Origin: Salinivibrio kushneri | GTDB lineage: Bacteria > Pseudomonadota > Gammaproteobacteria > Enterobacterales > Vibrionaceae | Assembly (NCBI RefSeq): GCF_005280275.1 | Contig: NZ_CP040021.1 | Location: forward strand, 1,203,001 to 1,267,000 | Reading direction: 5' to 3' | DNA: 64,000 nt | Shown here: one piece after another, positions 41,411 to 51,311 of the stretch | Layout: every line of letters starts with the position of its first letter | Position numbering within the stretch: position 1 is the first letter of the stretch | Notes under the pieces: generated by a model | Databases searched by the model: none | Seen by the model: the letters and a program-made list of their open reading frames with translations, nothing else | What the model was told of the DNA's origin: nothing | Translations under genes and position numbers: made by a program

Positions 41411-42629
41411 AGAAATCAAGATCTTCCTGTGCTTTTAATAAGTCACGCATAACGTGTGGGTCTTCACCATAAAAGTGTAGCAAGCCCCAGTGTGTACCAA
41501 ATGCACTGCGTTTAGGCACTTTCCCTTCCATAGGCGACTGTAGCTCATGAAACTCAAAGTATTTGTGACTCTCGGTCTCTTCAGGTATGGCCAGCTGGCT
41601 TACCACTCGGCGTCTTGGATATACCCCAAAGGTCCCCGCGACGCCTTTAGCATCTTTGATAGGCGTTGGGAAGAAGGCTTCTAACTCTTCGTCAGTCGTG
41701 TGTGGATCGAAGGCGACGACCATGCCTTGATAGCAGTTAAAGTCATAAACACGTTCAATAATTTCAAAGCCTTGGAAACCGGGTGGGCGGTAAGCCACTT
41801 CACCAAAGTACATTTGCCCATCGTTGGTCACAAAGTATTCAGGGTGGATAAAGCCAAAATCAATATCAAACGCTTCGATCAGCTTCTCGATTTCCTGAGT
41901 CACTTTTTCGCGATATTTTTCTAACTCGGGAGAGGCAGGAACAAATACCGAGTAGCCGAGGGTGACGTATTCGGAGATGTTCAAAAACTGGATTTTGCGG
42001 TTTTTAATAAATGCTTCGACGGCGAATTCCCAACCATCAAGGTGACTTTCCATCAATAGTGGAAACTCTTCATCGGAGACACGATCGAGATCATCAGGCT
42101 CACGCACCATCCAATGGCCTTCGCAGCCCGCTTTGTCAAAGGCTTTGAGATGGATTGGATCGTTGGGGTCGCCATCAAGTTTTAGCAATGCTTGGTTAAC
42201 TCGGCGCAGAAAACGCACCACGTCGGATTTATCTTGCGCTTCTTCGAAGATCCCAACCCGAATACCGCCGATTTGTGCACGACGCTTCATCAAGGATTTA
42301 TCACGGAAGAGGAGTGACTGTCCCATCAGTTTAGGGTTTTTAAGCAGCACGGCGTTAATGGCGCCGGCCCACTCTACGGTTTCCTCGAACAGTGGAATGG
42401 CCACATCGACACCCATTTCTTGCAAGGTGGTGGCAATTTCAAATGAGCGATCATTGAGGCGCTCAAAATCCCAAGGAAGGTAGGGGATATCATGCTCTTT
42501 GGCGTACTCTTCTGCCCATGTCGGGGCAACAACGACATATTTACGATCGAAACGGCTAATCGCATCAATTGCATTGAGGCTCCATCCCAAGATGGCGACG
42601 AAGCCTTTGTTTGGATCATAGTCAGCCAT
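41403..42629 (-). CDS. ATP-grasp family ligase
   Basis: The 408-residue protein has an N-terminal pre-ATP-grasp domain (FVAILGWSLNAIDAISRFD) and an ATP-grasp core: LMESHLDGWEFAVEAFI, then IHPEYFVTNDGQMYFGEVAYRPPG. The C-terminal EVAYRPPG corresponds to the E-x-N-x-R-P-G box of ATP-grasp enzymes, with the usual Asn replaced. The family joins a carboxylate to an amine or thiol through an acyl-phosphate. It begins a probable operon with the 656-residue gene and is divergent from the D-amino-acid-dehydrogenase-like gene. Confidence 0.88.
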   Translation of the reverse strand: MADYDPNKGFVAILGWSLNAIDAISRFDRKYVVVAPTWAEEYAKEHDIPYLPWDFERLNDRSFEIATTLQEMGVDVAIPLFEETVEWAGAINAVLLKNPKLMGQSLLFRDKSLMKRRAQIGGIRVGIFEEAQDKSDVVRFLRRVNQALLKLDGDPNDPIHLKAFDKAGCEGHWMVREPDDLDRVSDEEFPLLMESHLDGWEFAVEAFIKNRKIQFLNISEYVTLGYSVFVPASPELEKYREKVTQEIEKLIEAFDIDFGFIHPEYFVTNDGQMYFGEVAYRPPGFQGFEIIERVYDFNCYQGMVVAFDPHTTDEELEAFFPTPIKDAKGVAGTFGVYPRRRVVSQLAIPEETESHKYFEFHELQSPMEGKVPKRSAFGTHWGLLHFYGEDPHVMRDLLKAQEDLDFYV

Positions 42630-42954
42630 ATTGCTTCCTTTAACGTCGAATGTGCCTCATCACTCTCACACAGCTAGGTGTAAATAGTAACCACTTGGTC
42701 CTGTTTCTCTGCTGGAAGTGTGCGCTAGCTAGCTGGAATCGGTAACAACGATGAATTGTTTCATTGACAAAGACTTACTTGCATAAGCCGGCCTGATAAG
42801 AGTGGGGAATGGGCGAAAAAGTGTGAGATTGATTGTTAAATACCTCTACCCGCATTGGTTAAAAGCTTGTAACTTATGAGCAAAAAGTAAACTACGGCAT
42901 AATGACAAGCACAGGGCAATAAAACATTATTTCAAGCTATTCAGGGAGTGAAGC
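42630..42954. other. Divergent intergenic region, no gene seen
   Basis: These 325 bases separate the ATP-grasp gene and the D-amino-acid-dehydrogenase-like gene. They probably hold both promoters. I noticed no strong palindrome or operator. Confidence 0.5.
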
Positions 42955-44202
42955 ATGACAAAACGGGTGGTGGTATTAGGTGCAGGCATGGTGGGCGTGT
43001 CGGTGGCGTGGCACCTTTTAAAGCGCGGATACGAGGTCACCGTCATTGATAGGGTTGCGCCAGGGCAAGAGACCTCGTTTGGTAATGCCGGAATTATTCA
43101 GCGCGAGGCGGTGAGACCTTATGCCTTTCCGCGCGATCTTGCCACCTTGTTGCGCGTGTTACCCAATCGTTCGGTCGATATTCGCTACCGTCCCACCAGT
43201 GTGATCCGCGCTGCGCATCCACTGTTGCAATACTGGCACTACTCCAGTGAGAGTAAATATAAAAAACTGGTGCCAGAGTACGCGGCGTTAATTATGCAAT
43301 CTTTAGAGACTCACGAGGAGATGATTACGTCTGCTCAAGCAGGGTCATTGATCCGCAAAGAGGGTTACCTAAAATTATTCCGCACCCAAAAAGCTTTAGA
43401 CGAAGAGTGTACGCGAGCTGCGTCAGATAAGGCGCTTTACGGCGTGGAATACCAGGTGCTGGACGGTGAGCAAGTGGCGCGAATGGAGCCCGGTTTAACC
43501 GCTTCGGTTGCAGGTGCGATCCACTGGAAACAACCTTGGACAGTGACCGACCCAGGCGCCTTGGTCAAGGCCTATGCCGACGATGTCATGGCCAAGGGCG
43601 GTGAGGTAAAGCTCGCGAGCTTGCAATCATTGCAACAAACTGTCGAACAATGGGTGATTGAAACCGATCAAGAGCGTCTGCAAGCTGATCACGTGGTGAT
43701 GGCAATGGGTCCTTGGTCTGCGTATTGGCTGAGGCAACAAGGTTTGGAGGTGCCTCTGTTCACCAAGCGTGGCTATCATATGCATTACCAATGCGATGAT
43801 AAAAAGCCACTTAATCATTGGATCATGGATGCCGAAGTCGGATACTTGCTCGCACCGATGCGCGCAGGCATCCGTTTAACTACGGGCGCAGAGCTAACCG
43901 CCTTAGATGCGCCCATGGATGAGAGTCAGCTTCTAGCAGCAGAACAAGAGGCGCGTGCTTTATATCCGATCGGTGAACGTATTGATGGAACGCCATGGAA
44001 AGGGGGACGTCCATGCATGCCCGACATGAAGCCGGTGATTGGTGAGGCCCCCGGGCGTAAAGGGCTGTGGCTATCCTTTGGCCACGGACATCAAGGGTTC
44101 ACGCTAGGCCCAGCCACAGGCAAATTGTTAGGGCAAATGATGGGTGGGGAGGCCACGGATGTGGATATGCAACCCTATTGTGTTACCCGATTCGGCGGAT
44201 AG
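42955..44202 (+). CDS. FAD-dependent D-amino-acid-dehydrogenase-like oxidoreductase
   Basis: The 415-residue protein has an N-terminal FAD-binding motif VVVLGAGMVGVSVAWHLL (residues 5-22) and ETSFGNAGIIQ, then the C-terminal LSFGHGHQGFTLGPATGKLL typical of DadA-like and glycine/D-amino-acid oxidases. It would oxidise a D-amino acid or another amine, passing electrons to a quinone. GGGAG precedes the ATG. It follows a divergent promoter region shared with the ATP-grasp gene, so a link to that ligase set is possible but unproven. Confidence 0.88.
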   Translation: MTKRVVVLGAGMVGVSVAWHLLKRGYEVTVIDRVAPGQETSFGNAGIIQREAVRPYAFPRDLATLLRVLPNRSVDIRYRPTSVIRAAHPLLQYWHYSSESKYKKLVPEYAALIMQSLETHEEMITSAQAGSLIRKEGYLKLFRTQKALDEECTRAASDKALYGVEYQVLDGEQVARMEPGLTASVAGAIHWKQPWTVTDPGALVKAYADDVMAKGGEVKLASLQSLQQTVEQWVIETDQERLQADHVVMAMGPWSAYWLRQQGLEVPLFTKRGYHMHYQCDDKKPLNHWIMDAEVGYLLAPMRAGIRLTTGAELTALDAPMDESQLLAAEQEARALYPIGERIDGTPWKGGRPCMPDMKPVIGEAPGRKGLWLSFGHGHQGFTLGPATGKLLGQMMGGEATDVDMQPYCVTRFGG

Positions 44203-44289
44203 CCCTATGATGAGGCATGAATCGCACGCGATGAAAACGAGTCACCGCGTGCGACGCTTGATGCGCTCAGAGGCATAATAGCGACACCG

Positions 44290-45219
44290 CTAAGCAGAGC
44301 GTGCAACCCGCCATTGGCGTGGATGAGGGAGGCGTGGCAGCAACAGTCCTGCGATCACAATGACAATGCCTACCACCTGAAGCTGGCTCACGGCTTGTCC
44401 CATCAAAAACGCGGTGAGTACCGCGAACACAGGCACAAAGTTAAAAAAGAGTGCCGCATTGGCTGAACCTAGATGGCGCACGCCGTTGAGCCAGAGTAAG
44501 TAACCGGCGACAGTACCCAGCACCCCGATATACAGGAGTTCGGAGACGGTCAGCGGACTTGCAGCCCAGACTTCGCCAAATGGATGCACGTTTGGTGTCA
44601 GTGCACACATGATACCAATCACAGTCGCGCCACTAAGCATGCCCAAAAACGTGTAGGGGATCACCGGCATCCAGCGGCCAATGCCTTGGCTGAAGAAGGT
44701 GTACGCACTCCATGCAAACATGCCAGTGAAAATCATCTGATCGCCTTGGTTAAAGTTTAATTGGCTGAGCATCTGCCATTGACCATTGGTAATCACCATG
44801 AGCACGCCCGATAAGCTCACCACCAAGCTGAAAACTTGGCCTTTACGCGGCAACGCACGAATCGCTATACAGGCGATAAGTGAGGTCACCAACGGGCTGA
44901 GCGCCATGATTAATGACCCATTGGTCGCTTGGGTGTACTCGAGCCCGGTGAACAAACAGAGGTTAAGGCCGCCTATCCCGACGGCGCTGACGGTGGTTGC
45001 CCACAGCCATTGTTTAGCGCTGAGTGTGGGAACGCGGGTTCGGGTGAGCTTGAGATAAAAGCCTAGACACATTGCGGCGACGGCAAAGCGCCAAAAGACC
45101 AAGGTGAGCGCATTCACTTCATTCAGCGCATCTTTACCAATTGGGAAAGTGCTGCCCCAAAAAAAGGCACATAAAATGAGAAGGGCAACGGCTTTCCACA
45201 GTGAAGTAGTAGTTGTCAT
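44290..45219 (-). CDS. EamA/DMT-family transporter
   Basis: The 309-residue protein has ten hydrophobic helices in two EamA repeats (FFWGSTFPIGKDAL at the start and LLYIGVLGTVAGYLLWLNGVR in the second repeat, quoted in part). The family exports amino acids and related metabolites. Next to it is a divergent LysR gene, which probably regulates it. A palindromic hairpin TCGCACGCG/CGCGTGCGA (44222-44254) lies between it and the converging oxidoreductase gene. Confidence 0.9.
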   Translation of the reverse strand: MTTTTSLWKAVALLILCAFFWGSTFPIGKDALNEVNALTLVFWRFAVAAMCLGFYLKLTRTRVPTLSAKQWLWATTVSAVGIGGLNLCLFTGLEYTQATNGSLIMALSPLVTSLIACIAIRALPRKGQVFSLVVSLSGVLMVITNGQWQMLSQLNFNQGDQMIFTGMFAWSAYTFFSQGIGRWMPVIPYTFLGMLSGATVIGIMCALTPNVHPFGEVWAASPLTVSELLYIGVLGTVAGYLLWLNGVRHLGSANAALFFNFVPVFAVLTAFLMGQAVSQLQVVGIVIVIAGLLLPRLPHPRQWRVARSA

Positions 45220-45309
45220 AGCAAGACCTGACTTGTTGAGTGATGGGCGCTAGTGTATAAGTTTCAAAATATGAATAAACCGACAATATCAGAACGGTAG
45301 ATTCCAAAT

Positions 45310-46203
45310 ATGAAACCTAGCTATTCGTTAGACGATTTGCGCTGTTTTTGTACCGTGGCGCGATTGGGGAGTTTTAAAGCCGCGGCGCAGCAGCTTGCCA
45401 TGCCGCAATCGACCCTCAGCCGTCGTATTCGCCAGCTTGAGCAGGATCTTGCTCTGCGTTTACTCAATCGCGATGCACATCGTATTTCTCTGACCCAAAT
45501 TGGCCATCGCTACTTTGCTCGTGCCGCAGGACTGTTCGATGAGTTGCAGGCACTCAATGATGATTTAGTGGGCGAGAAATATCACCCCCAAGGCAAAATT
45601 CGTATTAGCGCACCGATCAATGCCGGTAAGCAGTTTTTACGCCGCGTCTTTTTCGACTTTATGCGTGAGTATCCGGAGATTCAACTGGATCTTAACTTTT
45701 CCAATAGCTTGATAGATATTGAAGCGGAAGGCATGGATGTGGTGTTTCGAGTCGGGAATCCAGTGGTAGAAAATTGGATTGCGCGGCCGCTCACCGATAT
45801 TCATTTCATTTTGTGTGCTAGCCCTGACAGTGACTATCACAATGTGCGCTCACCCAATGATCTGAGTGGTCAGCCGGTGGTGATTTGCCATCCGATGACG
45901 GTTTGGGAACTTACACACCATCAAACGGGAGAGGCGTTTGATTATCAAGCCACCACCGGCATACGTGCAGAAGTGGATGAAATTCAAATGTTAACCCATG
46001 CCGTGCAAGCTGGATTTGGTATCGGCTATATTCCTGATTATTCCGCGTTACCTTTGATAGAGCAGGGCGAATTACAGCGCGTGTTGCCGCAATGGTGCAG
46101 TCGAGCGCGCACGCTATTTTTGCTCTATCGAGACCGAGAACAGGTGCCTTTGCGCGTCCGATTGCTGGTGGAATTTGTCCTCGCACGTTTTATGTCCTCT
46201 TAG
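45310..46203 (+). CDS. LysR-family transcriptional regulator
   Basis: The 297-residue protein has the N-terminal LysR helix-turn-helix (LGSFKAAAQQLAMPQSTLSRR) and an effector-binding domain. It is divergent from the EamA transporter with about 90 bases between, the usual arrangement for LysR control of an exporter. The ligand is unknown. Confidence 0.93.
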   Translation: MKPSYSLDDLRCFCTVARLGSFKAAAQQLAMPQSTLSRRIRQLEQDLALRLLNRDAHRISLTQIGHRYFARAAGLFDELQALNDDLVGEKYHPQGKIRISAPINAGKQFLRRVFFDFMREYPEIQLDLNFSNSLIDIEAEGMDVVFRVGNPVVENWIARPLTDIHFILCASPDSDYHNVRSPNDLSGQPVVICHPMTVWELTHHQTGEAFDYQATTGIRAEVDEIQMLTHAVQAGFGIGYIPDYSALPLIEQGELQRVLPQWCSRARTLFLLYRDREQVPLRVRLLVEFVLARFMSS

Positions 46204-46239
46204 AGCGTAATCGGACATAAAAAGGCTGTTGCCCGATGC

Positions 46240-46265
46240 AAAAGGGGCCACGTTTCAGTGGCCCC
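46240..46265 (-). terminator. Terminator of the RND pump genes
   Basis: GGGGCCAC (46244-46251) and GTGGCCCC (46258-46265) form an 8-bp stem. On the minus strand it is followed by TTTT, 20 bases past the pump stop. Confidence 0.85.
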
Positions 46266-46284
46266 AATGGGTACTATTTTTCGA

Positions 46285-49200
46285 TTAATCGCTATGATGC
46301 GTGTGCGCTGGCGATAACTCGGTGGATGCCGGCGTGATGGTTTTGGCTAAGAACAGATACATGGCAGGCACCACGAACAGGGTAAACAAGGTGCCCAATG
46401 TCATCCCACTGGCAATCACCAGCCCCATAGCAAAACGAGCGCCTGCACCGGCTCCAGAGGCAATCAAGAGCGGGATCATGGCGAGCACCGTCGCCGCCGT
46501 TGTCATCAAGATAGGGCGTAAACGGATGGCGGTCGCTTCTTCAATCGCCTCACGTTTGCTCCGTCCTTCTTGTTGGAGCTGATTGGCGAACTCGACGATC
46601 AGTATCCCGTGTTTGGCAATCAGGCCAACGAGGGTAAGCAAGCCGACTTGGGTGTAAATGTTCAAGGTGGTAAAGCCGAGGCTGATAAATATCAGCGCGC
46701 CACAGACACTCATTGGCACGGTGACCAAAATAATGATCGCGTTTTTAAACGACTCAAACTGCGCCGCCAAGATCAAGAAAATCACGATTAAAGCAAAGAA
46801 GAAGGTCACGACCAGTTGCTGGCCCTCGCTCATAAACTGGCGTGACTGTCCGGCATAATCGACACTGAAGCCTGCTGGCAATTCTGTCGCCGCAATCTCT
46901 TCGAGCACACCCAGGGCTTCCCCCAAAGGCACGCCAGGGCGGGGCACACCGGAAATTTTCACCGCATTCAGCTGCTGAAAACCGCGTAACGCTTGAGGTT
47001 GCACACTTTCTTCTAAGGTCACTAACGTTGATAGCTGAACCAATTCACCGTCTTGGTTGCGGGTATAAAACTGGCGCAGTTGTTCTGGCGTGAGACGTTC
47101 ACTCCGCGCCACTTGCGGGATCACGCGATATGAGCGATTTTCCAGTGAAAAGCGTCCCGCATCTGCCCCAGATAACAGTGAGCCCATATCCGCGGCAAGC
47201 TGTTGCATGCTCACGCCCATCAAAGCCGCTTTTTCACGGTCGATGTTGACCGTTTGTTTGGGGCGGTCAATGCTCAGATCGGTATCGACGAAGATAAACC
47301 GCCCCGTTTGCATTGCTTTGCCCACGATATTGTTCGCCACCTCATTAATGGCTTCAAAGGGTTGTGTTGAACCGATAATAAATTCAACCGGCGTGCCGCC
47401 GCCCGGAGACGGCAGTGAAGGGGGCACCAAGGCAAAGCTGCTTAAGCTCGGTTGGCTGTCCATAAAGGGTTGAATCTCGTTTTCCAAGATCGCTTGGGTA
47501 CTGCGCTCTCGCTCATCCCATGGCGCGAGTACAATACCCGCTATTGCGTTGTTGGTGCCGCCAGAGCCATTGATAATAAAGACGTTGTCGATTTCTGGTA
47601 CATCGTCAATCAGTCGGTTTAATTCGTCGGTACTGGCAGACAACGCATCCAGCGTGGTTTGACTGTCAGCTTCGAGTATGGAGAACACAAACCCTTGGTC
47701 TTCAGCGGGCTCAAGCTCAGAAGGACTGGTGATAAACAAGAAATAGCAAGACACTAAAACAATCGCGCCGAACGTGAGGATCACCGCATTGGTATTCAAC
47801 AAGCTATGGAGTGTGCGTTGGTAGCGATGATGCAATCGGTCAAACTGCTTATCCAGCCAGTGCTCAAGGGAGCGCTCTTGGGTCGCTTTGTCCGCCTGAT
47901 AGGGCTTGAGGACATAGGCACACATCATGGGCGAGAGCGTAAGCGCCACCACACCGGATAAGATCACCGACGCGGCGAGGGTAAAGGCAAATTCAACAAA
48001 CAGTACCCCGGTTAAGCCACCAACAAAGCCGATGGGCAGGAATACCGCGACCAAGGTGGTCGACATGGTGATAATCGGCCACGCCAGTTCGCGCGCGCCC
48101 TCAAGCGCGGCTTGTGTTCGGCTTTTACCTTCTTCGATATGGCGGTGCACGTTTTCAAGCATGATAATCGCATCATCAACTACCACACCAATGGCAAGCA
48201 CCATAGCCAGCAGTGTCAGTAGGTTGATGGAAAACCCTAACAGCCACATTAAAAAGAAGGTGCCGATGAGCGATACGGGGATCGCGATCGCAGGAATAAT
48301 CACCGAGCGCAACGACCCCAAAAAGCCATAAATCACAAACACCACGATGGCTAGGGCGAGAATAATCGATATCACCACTTCATCAATGGCGTTATCAATA
48401 TACTCGGTAGAATCATAGGCGATATACGCCGACAATCCTTGAGGTAACTGGGTGATGATATCGGCATCCCATACCTGATTTACCGCCTCAATCACATCCA
48501 GTGCGTTGGCATCGGGCGAGACTTCGATACCGATAAAGGTGGCATCGAGCCCGTTAAAGTTCACCGACGTTTGGTAACTTTCGGCGCCGAGCTCAACGGT
48601 CGCCACATCACTCAAACGCACAACAGATTGGCCATCACTGCTGATCACCAAATCTTCAAACTGTTGAACGTCATGAATGTCGGTGGCGGCGTTTAAATCA
48701 ATCGCTACGTCTTGCCCTTTGGTGCGCCCCAACGTAGCCAGCACATTATTGCTGCGCAGGGCGGCAATCACATCCGTGCCTGTGAGATCGTAGGCGGCCA
48801 TTTTGACCGAGTCGAGCCAGATCCGCATCGCAAAGCTACTGGCACCCAACACATCAGCACGCTGTACGCCGGGAATCGTCGACAGCTGTGGCTCGACCAC
48901 CCGGACCAAGTAATCGGTAATTTGATTGTCAGTGAGGACGTCAGAGTAGAAGGCGAGGTACATAGCCGCGACCGTTTCCCCCACCTGCAGGGTGACGACG
49001 GGCTCACGGGCATCATCAGGTAGCTCAGAGCGCACCTTATTCACCTGTGCGGCAATTTGCGTGAGTGCTTCGTTCGGATCGTAATCAAGACGCAAGTAGG
49101 CTTCGATGGTGCTCACACCGGCGGTCGAGGTGGAGACCAAGTAATCAATCCCTTCAGAGGCAGCAATTTCACGCTCCAGCGGCGTGGTGATAAAGCCTTG

Positions 49201-49377
49201 AATCAGGTCGGCATCGGCACCGATATAAGTGGTAGAGACACTCACCACCGCATTTTTAATCTCGGGGAATTGGCGCACATTCATGTCGGTGATGGCGCGT
49301 AAGCCGAGCAGGATAATGAACAGGCTCACCACGGAGGCCAACACGGGTTTCTTGATAAAGACGTCGGTAAATCGCAT
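46285..49377 (-). CDS. RND-family efflux pump, inner-membrane subunit
   Basis: The 1030-residue protein is a full-length HAE1-type RND pump. It has the N-terminal FTDVFIKKPVLASVVSLF, twelve membrane helices, the proton-relay motif GVVVDDAIIMLENVHRHIE with the two Asp residues, and GFSVDYAGQSRQF in the second docking domain. It forms a tripartite pump with the adaptor and an outer-membrane channel and exports drugs or metabolites. It lies 10 bases downstream of the adaptor gene. No TolC-type gene is nearby, so the channel must be elsewhere. Confidence 0.95.
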   Translation of the reverse strand: MRFTDVFIKKPVLASVVSLFIILLGLRAITDMNVRQFPEIKNAVVSVSTTYIGADADLIQGFITTPLEREIAASEGIDYLVSTSTAGVSTIEAYLRLDYDPNEALTQIAAQVNKVRSELPDDAREPVVTLQVGETVAAMYLAFYSDVLTDNQITDYLVRVVEPQLSTIPGVQRADVLGASSFAMRIWLDSVKMAAYDLTGTDVIAALRSNNVLATLGRTKGQDVAIDLNAATDIHDVQQFEDLVISSDGQSVVRLSDVATVELGAESYQTSVNFNGLDATFIGIEVSPDANALDVIEAVNQVWDADIITQLPQGLSAYIAYDSTEYIDNAIDEVVISIILALAIVVFVIYGFLGSLRSVIIPAIAIPVSLIGTFFLMWLLGFSINLLTLLAMVLAIGVVVDDAIIMLENVHRHIEEGKSRTQAALEGARELAWPIITMSTTLVAVFLPIGFVGGLTGVLFVEFAFTLAASVILSGVVALTLSPMMCAYVLKPYQADKATQERSLEHWLDKQFDRLHHRYQRTLHSLLNTNAVILTFGAIVLVSCYFLFITSPSELEPAEDQGFVFSILEADSQTTLDALSASTDELNRLIDDVPEIDNVFIINGSGGTNNAIAGIVLAPWDERERSTQAILENEIQPFMDSQPSLSSFALVPPSLPSPGGGTPVEFIIGSTQPFEAINEVANNIVGKAMQTGRFIFVDTDLSIDRPKQTVNIDREKAALMGVSMQQLAADMGSLLSGADAGRFSLENRSYRVIPQVARSERLTPEQLRQFYTRNQDGELVQLSTLVTLEESVQPQALRGFQQLNAVKISGVPRPGVPLGEALGVLEEIAATELPAGFSVDYAGQSRQFMSEGQQLVVTFFFALIVIFLILAAQFESFKNAIIILVTVPMSVCGALIFISLGFTTLNIYTQVGLLTLVGLIAKHGILIVEFANQLQQEGRSKREAIEEATAIRLRPILMTTAATVLAMIPLLIASGAGAGARFAMGLVIASGMTLGTLFTLFVVPAMYLFLAKTITPASTELSPAHTHHSD

Positions 49378-49387
49378 CGAATTGCTC

Positions 49388-50509
49388 CTATTGATTCACA
49401 ACGTTGGGATCAAGATCTTCGCTCGGCTGAACACGCTCATTGTCACTGATCTTGATGTTGCTGCCGTTACGGAGCTTGAGCAGGCCGGAGGTGACAATAC
49501 GATCACCGGGTTGAAGGCCGTCTTTAATCACAATCATATCACCGCGTCGCGCGCCCGTTTGCACAAAGCGCTGTTGTACCGTCAATGCATCGTCTTGCTC
49601 CTGGATCACGAAGACTGCGTTGCCATACGGATTAAATTGAATCGCGCTTTGTGGTGCCAGCAAGACATTTTGCGTTTCTTCACCCTGATCAAGGCTCACG
49701 CGTGCGAACATACCTGACCGTAAAACAGCATCTGGATTATCAAAGGTGGCTTGAATGTCGACACTGCGACTCGAGGGCGTGACAACCGGCGAAATCGCAG
49801 TCACTGTGCCGGTAAAGACCTCGTCGGGCCGTGCGCTAATCGTGGCAGAAACGGTTTGGCCATTTTTCAGCGTGCTGAGCTGCTGCTCGGGCAGGGTAAA
49901 GTTGAGGTGGATGGGAGTCACTGACGTGAGTGTCGCAACGGCTGTCCCAGGCGCGATGAGCTGGCCAAGACTGACGTCACGGATCCCAATGATGCCGTCG
50001 AAAGGCGCGGTTAACGACTTTTGCTCAATGCGCGCTTGTTGGCTGTCGACAGCGGCAATCGCTTGTTTGGCTTCGCTTTCTTTGCGCTTTAGCTCGGATT
50101 CAGAAATGTTTTTGTCTTTAAACAGCCGTTGATAGCGTCTTAACTCAAGTTGGGCTAGCTCTGCCACGGACTCGAGCCGACGTAATTCTGCTTCATCAAC
50201 GCTGGCATCTAGCGTGAGGAGCAGTTGTCCCTTTTTCACCGACGTCGCGTTATCGAACAAGATATTGTTGACGATGCCGCTTGCCTCGGTAGTGAGCTGG
50301 GTTTCATTAATGGCCGCAAAACTACCAATGGTGGTTTGTTGTTCTCGCCAAGGATGGGTTGAGACTGTAGTGGCCGTCACGGTGACCGTAGGGGCAGGCA
50401 TGTTGTCAAAGAATTGGTTCATAAAATGATTGCCTACTGCTTTGTAGGCAAAAATTCCCCCAAAAACGAGCCCACATGCGACTAACATAATAATCAAACG
50501 TTTTATCAT
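49388..50509 (-). CDS. RND efflux adaptor (membrane fusion protein)
   Basis: The 373-residue protein has an N-terminal hydrophobic stretch with a possible lipobox (LVAC), a barrel-sandwich/lipoyl domain, a coiled-coil hairpin (LRRLESVAELAQLELRRYQR), a second lipoyl half (LTAPFDGIIGIRDVSLGQL, quoted in part), and beta-barrel domains. This is the standard MFP layout. Whether the N-terminus is lipidated or a signal anchor is uncertain. It is co-transcribed with the pump and divergent from the deaminase gene. Confidence 0.93.
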   Translation of the reverse strand: MIKRLIIMLVACGLVFGGIFAYKAVGNHFMNQFFDNMPAPTVTVTATTVSTHPWREQQTTIGSFAAINETQLTTEASGIVNNILFDNATSVKKGQLLLTLDASVDEAELRRLESVAELAQLELRRYQRLFKDKNISESELKRKESEAKQAIAAVDSQQARIEQKSLTAPFDGIIGIRDVSLGQLIAPGTAVATLTSVTPIHLNFTLPEQQLSTLKNGQTVSATISARPDEVFTGTVTAISPVVTPSSRSVDIQATFDNPDAVLRSGMFARVSLDQGEETQNVLLAPQSAIQFNPYGNAVFVIQEQDDALTVQQRFVQTGARRGDMIVIKDGLQPGDRIVTSGLLKLRNGSNIKISDNERVQPSEDLDPNVVNQ

Positions 50510-50714
50510 AAAAATCCCTGAACAGAGTTGCTATCACCACCCTTGGCTAACAAGTACAGACGAAGGCGCAAAAGGTCGATTAAACCAATAACAAATATCG
50601 AACTGACCAATACAAACCTTATCACTGTTTGGTTCATTAATTGCGAGTAAATTGATGATCTTGTGGTATGACGCAGCTTAACGTTATCTGTCAGATAAAA
50701 TAAGGAGAAAGCGA

Positions 50715-51299
50715 ATGCTATTAAATGCAAACAGTACGGTGAGTGAAGCCGCGCTGCGTGCCATGGCGCATATGCCAACGCGCAGTTTGCCGGTGCTGGT
50801 GGATAACAGCTTCAGCCAAAAACTGACCGATGCCGACTTGATGCGCATTGCGGTGTTATTAGCCCAAAAAAGCGCGGATGAAGGAGGGTGCCCCATCGGC
50901 GCGGTGATTATTGACAATGAGACACGTCAAATTGTGGGCAAAGGACATAACACCTTGGTGCAAGACAATCACCCCTACAACCATGGTGAAACGGCCGCGA
51001 TACGTGATGCTGGGCGAATTGATTTTAGCCAAACAACCTTGTTTACCAGTTTAAGCCCATGCGATGTGTGCGCGACATTGATTACCATGCGCGGTTTCTC
51101 TCGAGTGGTGGTAGGGGATGTCACCAGTGCGAGCGGTAACGAGACGATGCTGCAAGAAAAAGGGGTGACGGTTGATGTGCTGGAAGATCCCCAGGGCATT
51201 GCGTTGTATCAGCAATTTCGATCCGAGTACCCCGAACAAGAGCTAGAAGATTGGCAAGGTGTAAGTGCCGTCAAAGCACGTTTAGCCAAGCGTGAATGA
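50715..51299 (+). CDS. Cytidine/deoxycytidylate-deaminase-family protein
   Basis: The 194-residue protein has the zinc motif YNHGETAAI (His-x-Glu) and SPCDVCATLI (PCxxC), which define the CDA superfamily of deaminases acting on nucleobases. The N-terminal 45-residue extension is unusual for a free deaminase. It probably deaminates cytosine, guanine or a derived metabolite. It is followed 12 bases later by a GNAT gene and is divergent from the pump genes. Confidence 0.9.
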   Translation: MLLNANSTVSEAALRAMAHMPTRSLPVLVDNSFSQKLTDADLMRIAVLLAQKSADEGGCPIGAVIIDNETRQIVGKGHNTLVQDNHPYNHGETAAIRDAGRIDFSQTTLFTSLSPCDVCATLITMRGFSRVVVGDVTSASGNETMLQEKGVTVDVLEDPQGIALYQQFRSEYPEQELEDWQGVSAVKARLAKRE

Positions 51300-51311
51300 G
51301 AGGAGAACGAC

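Noticed and set aside
45310-46203. LysR regulator as the controller of the RND pump
   Set aside because: It is convergent with, not divergent from, the pump genes. The divergent EamA exporter is the more likely target.
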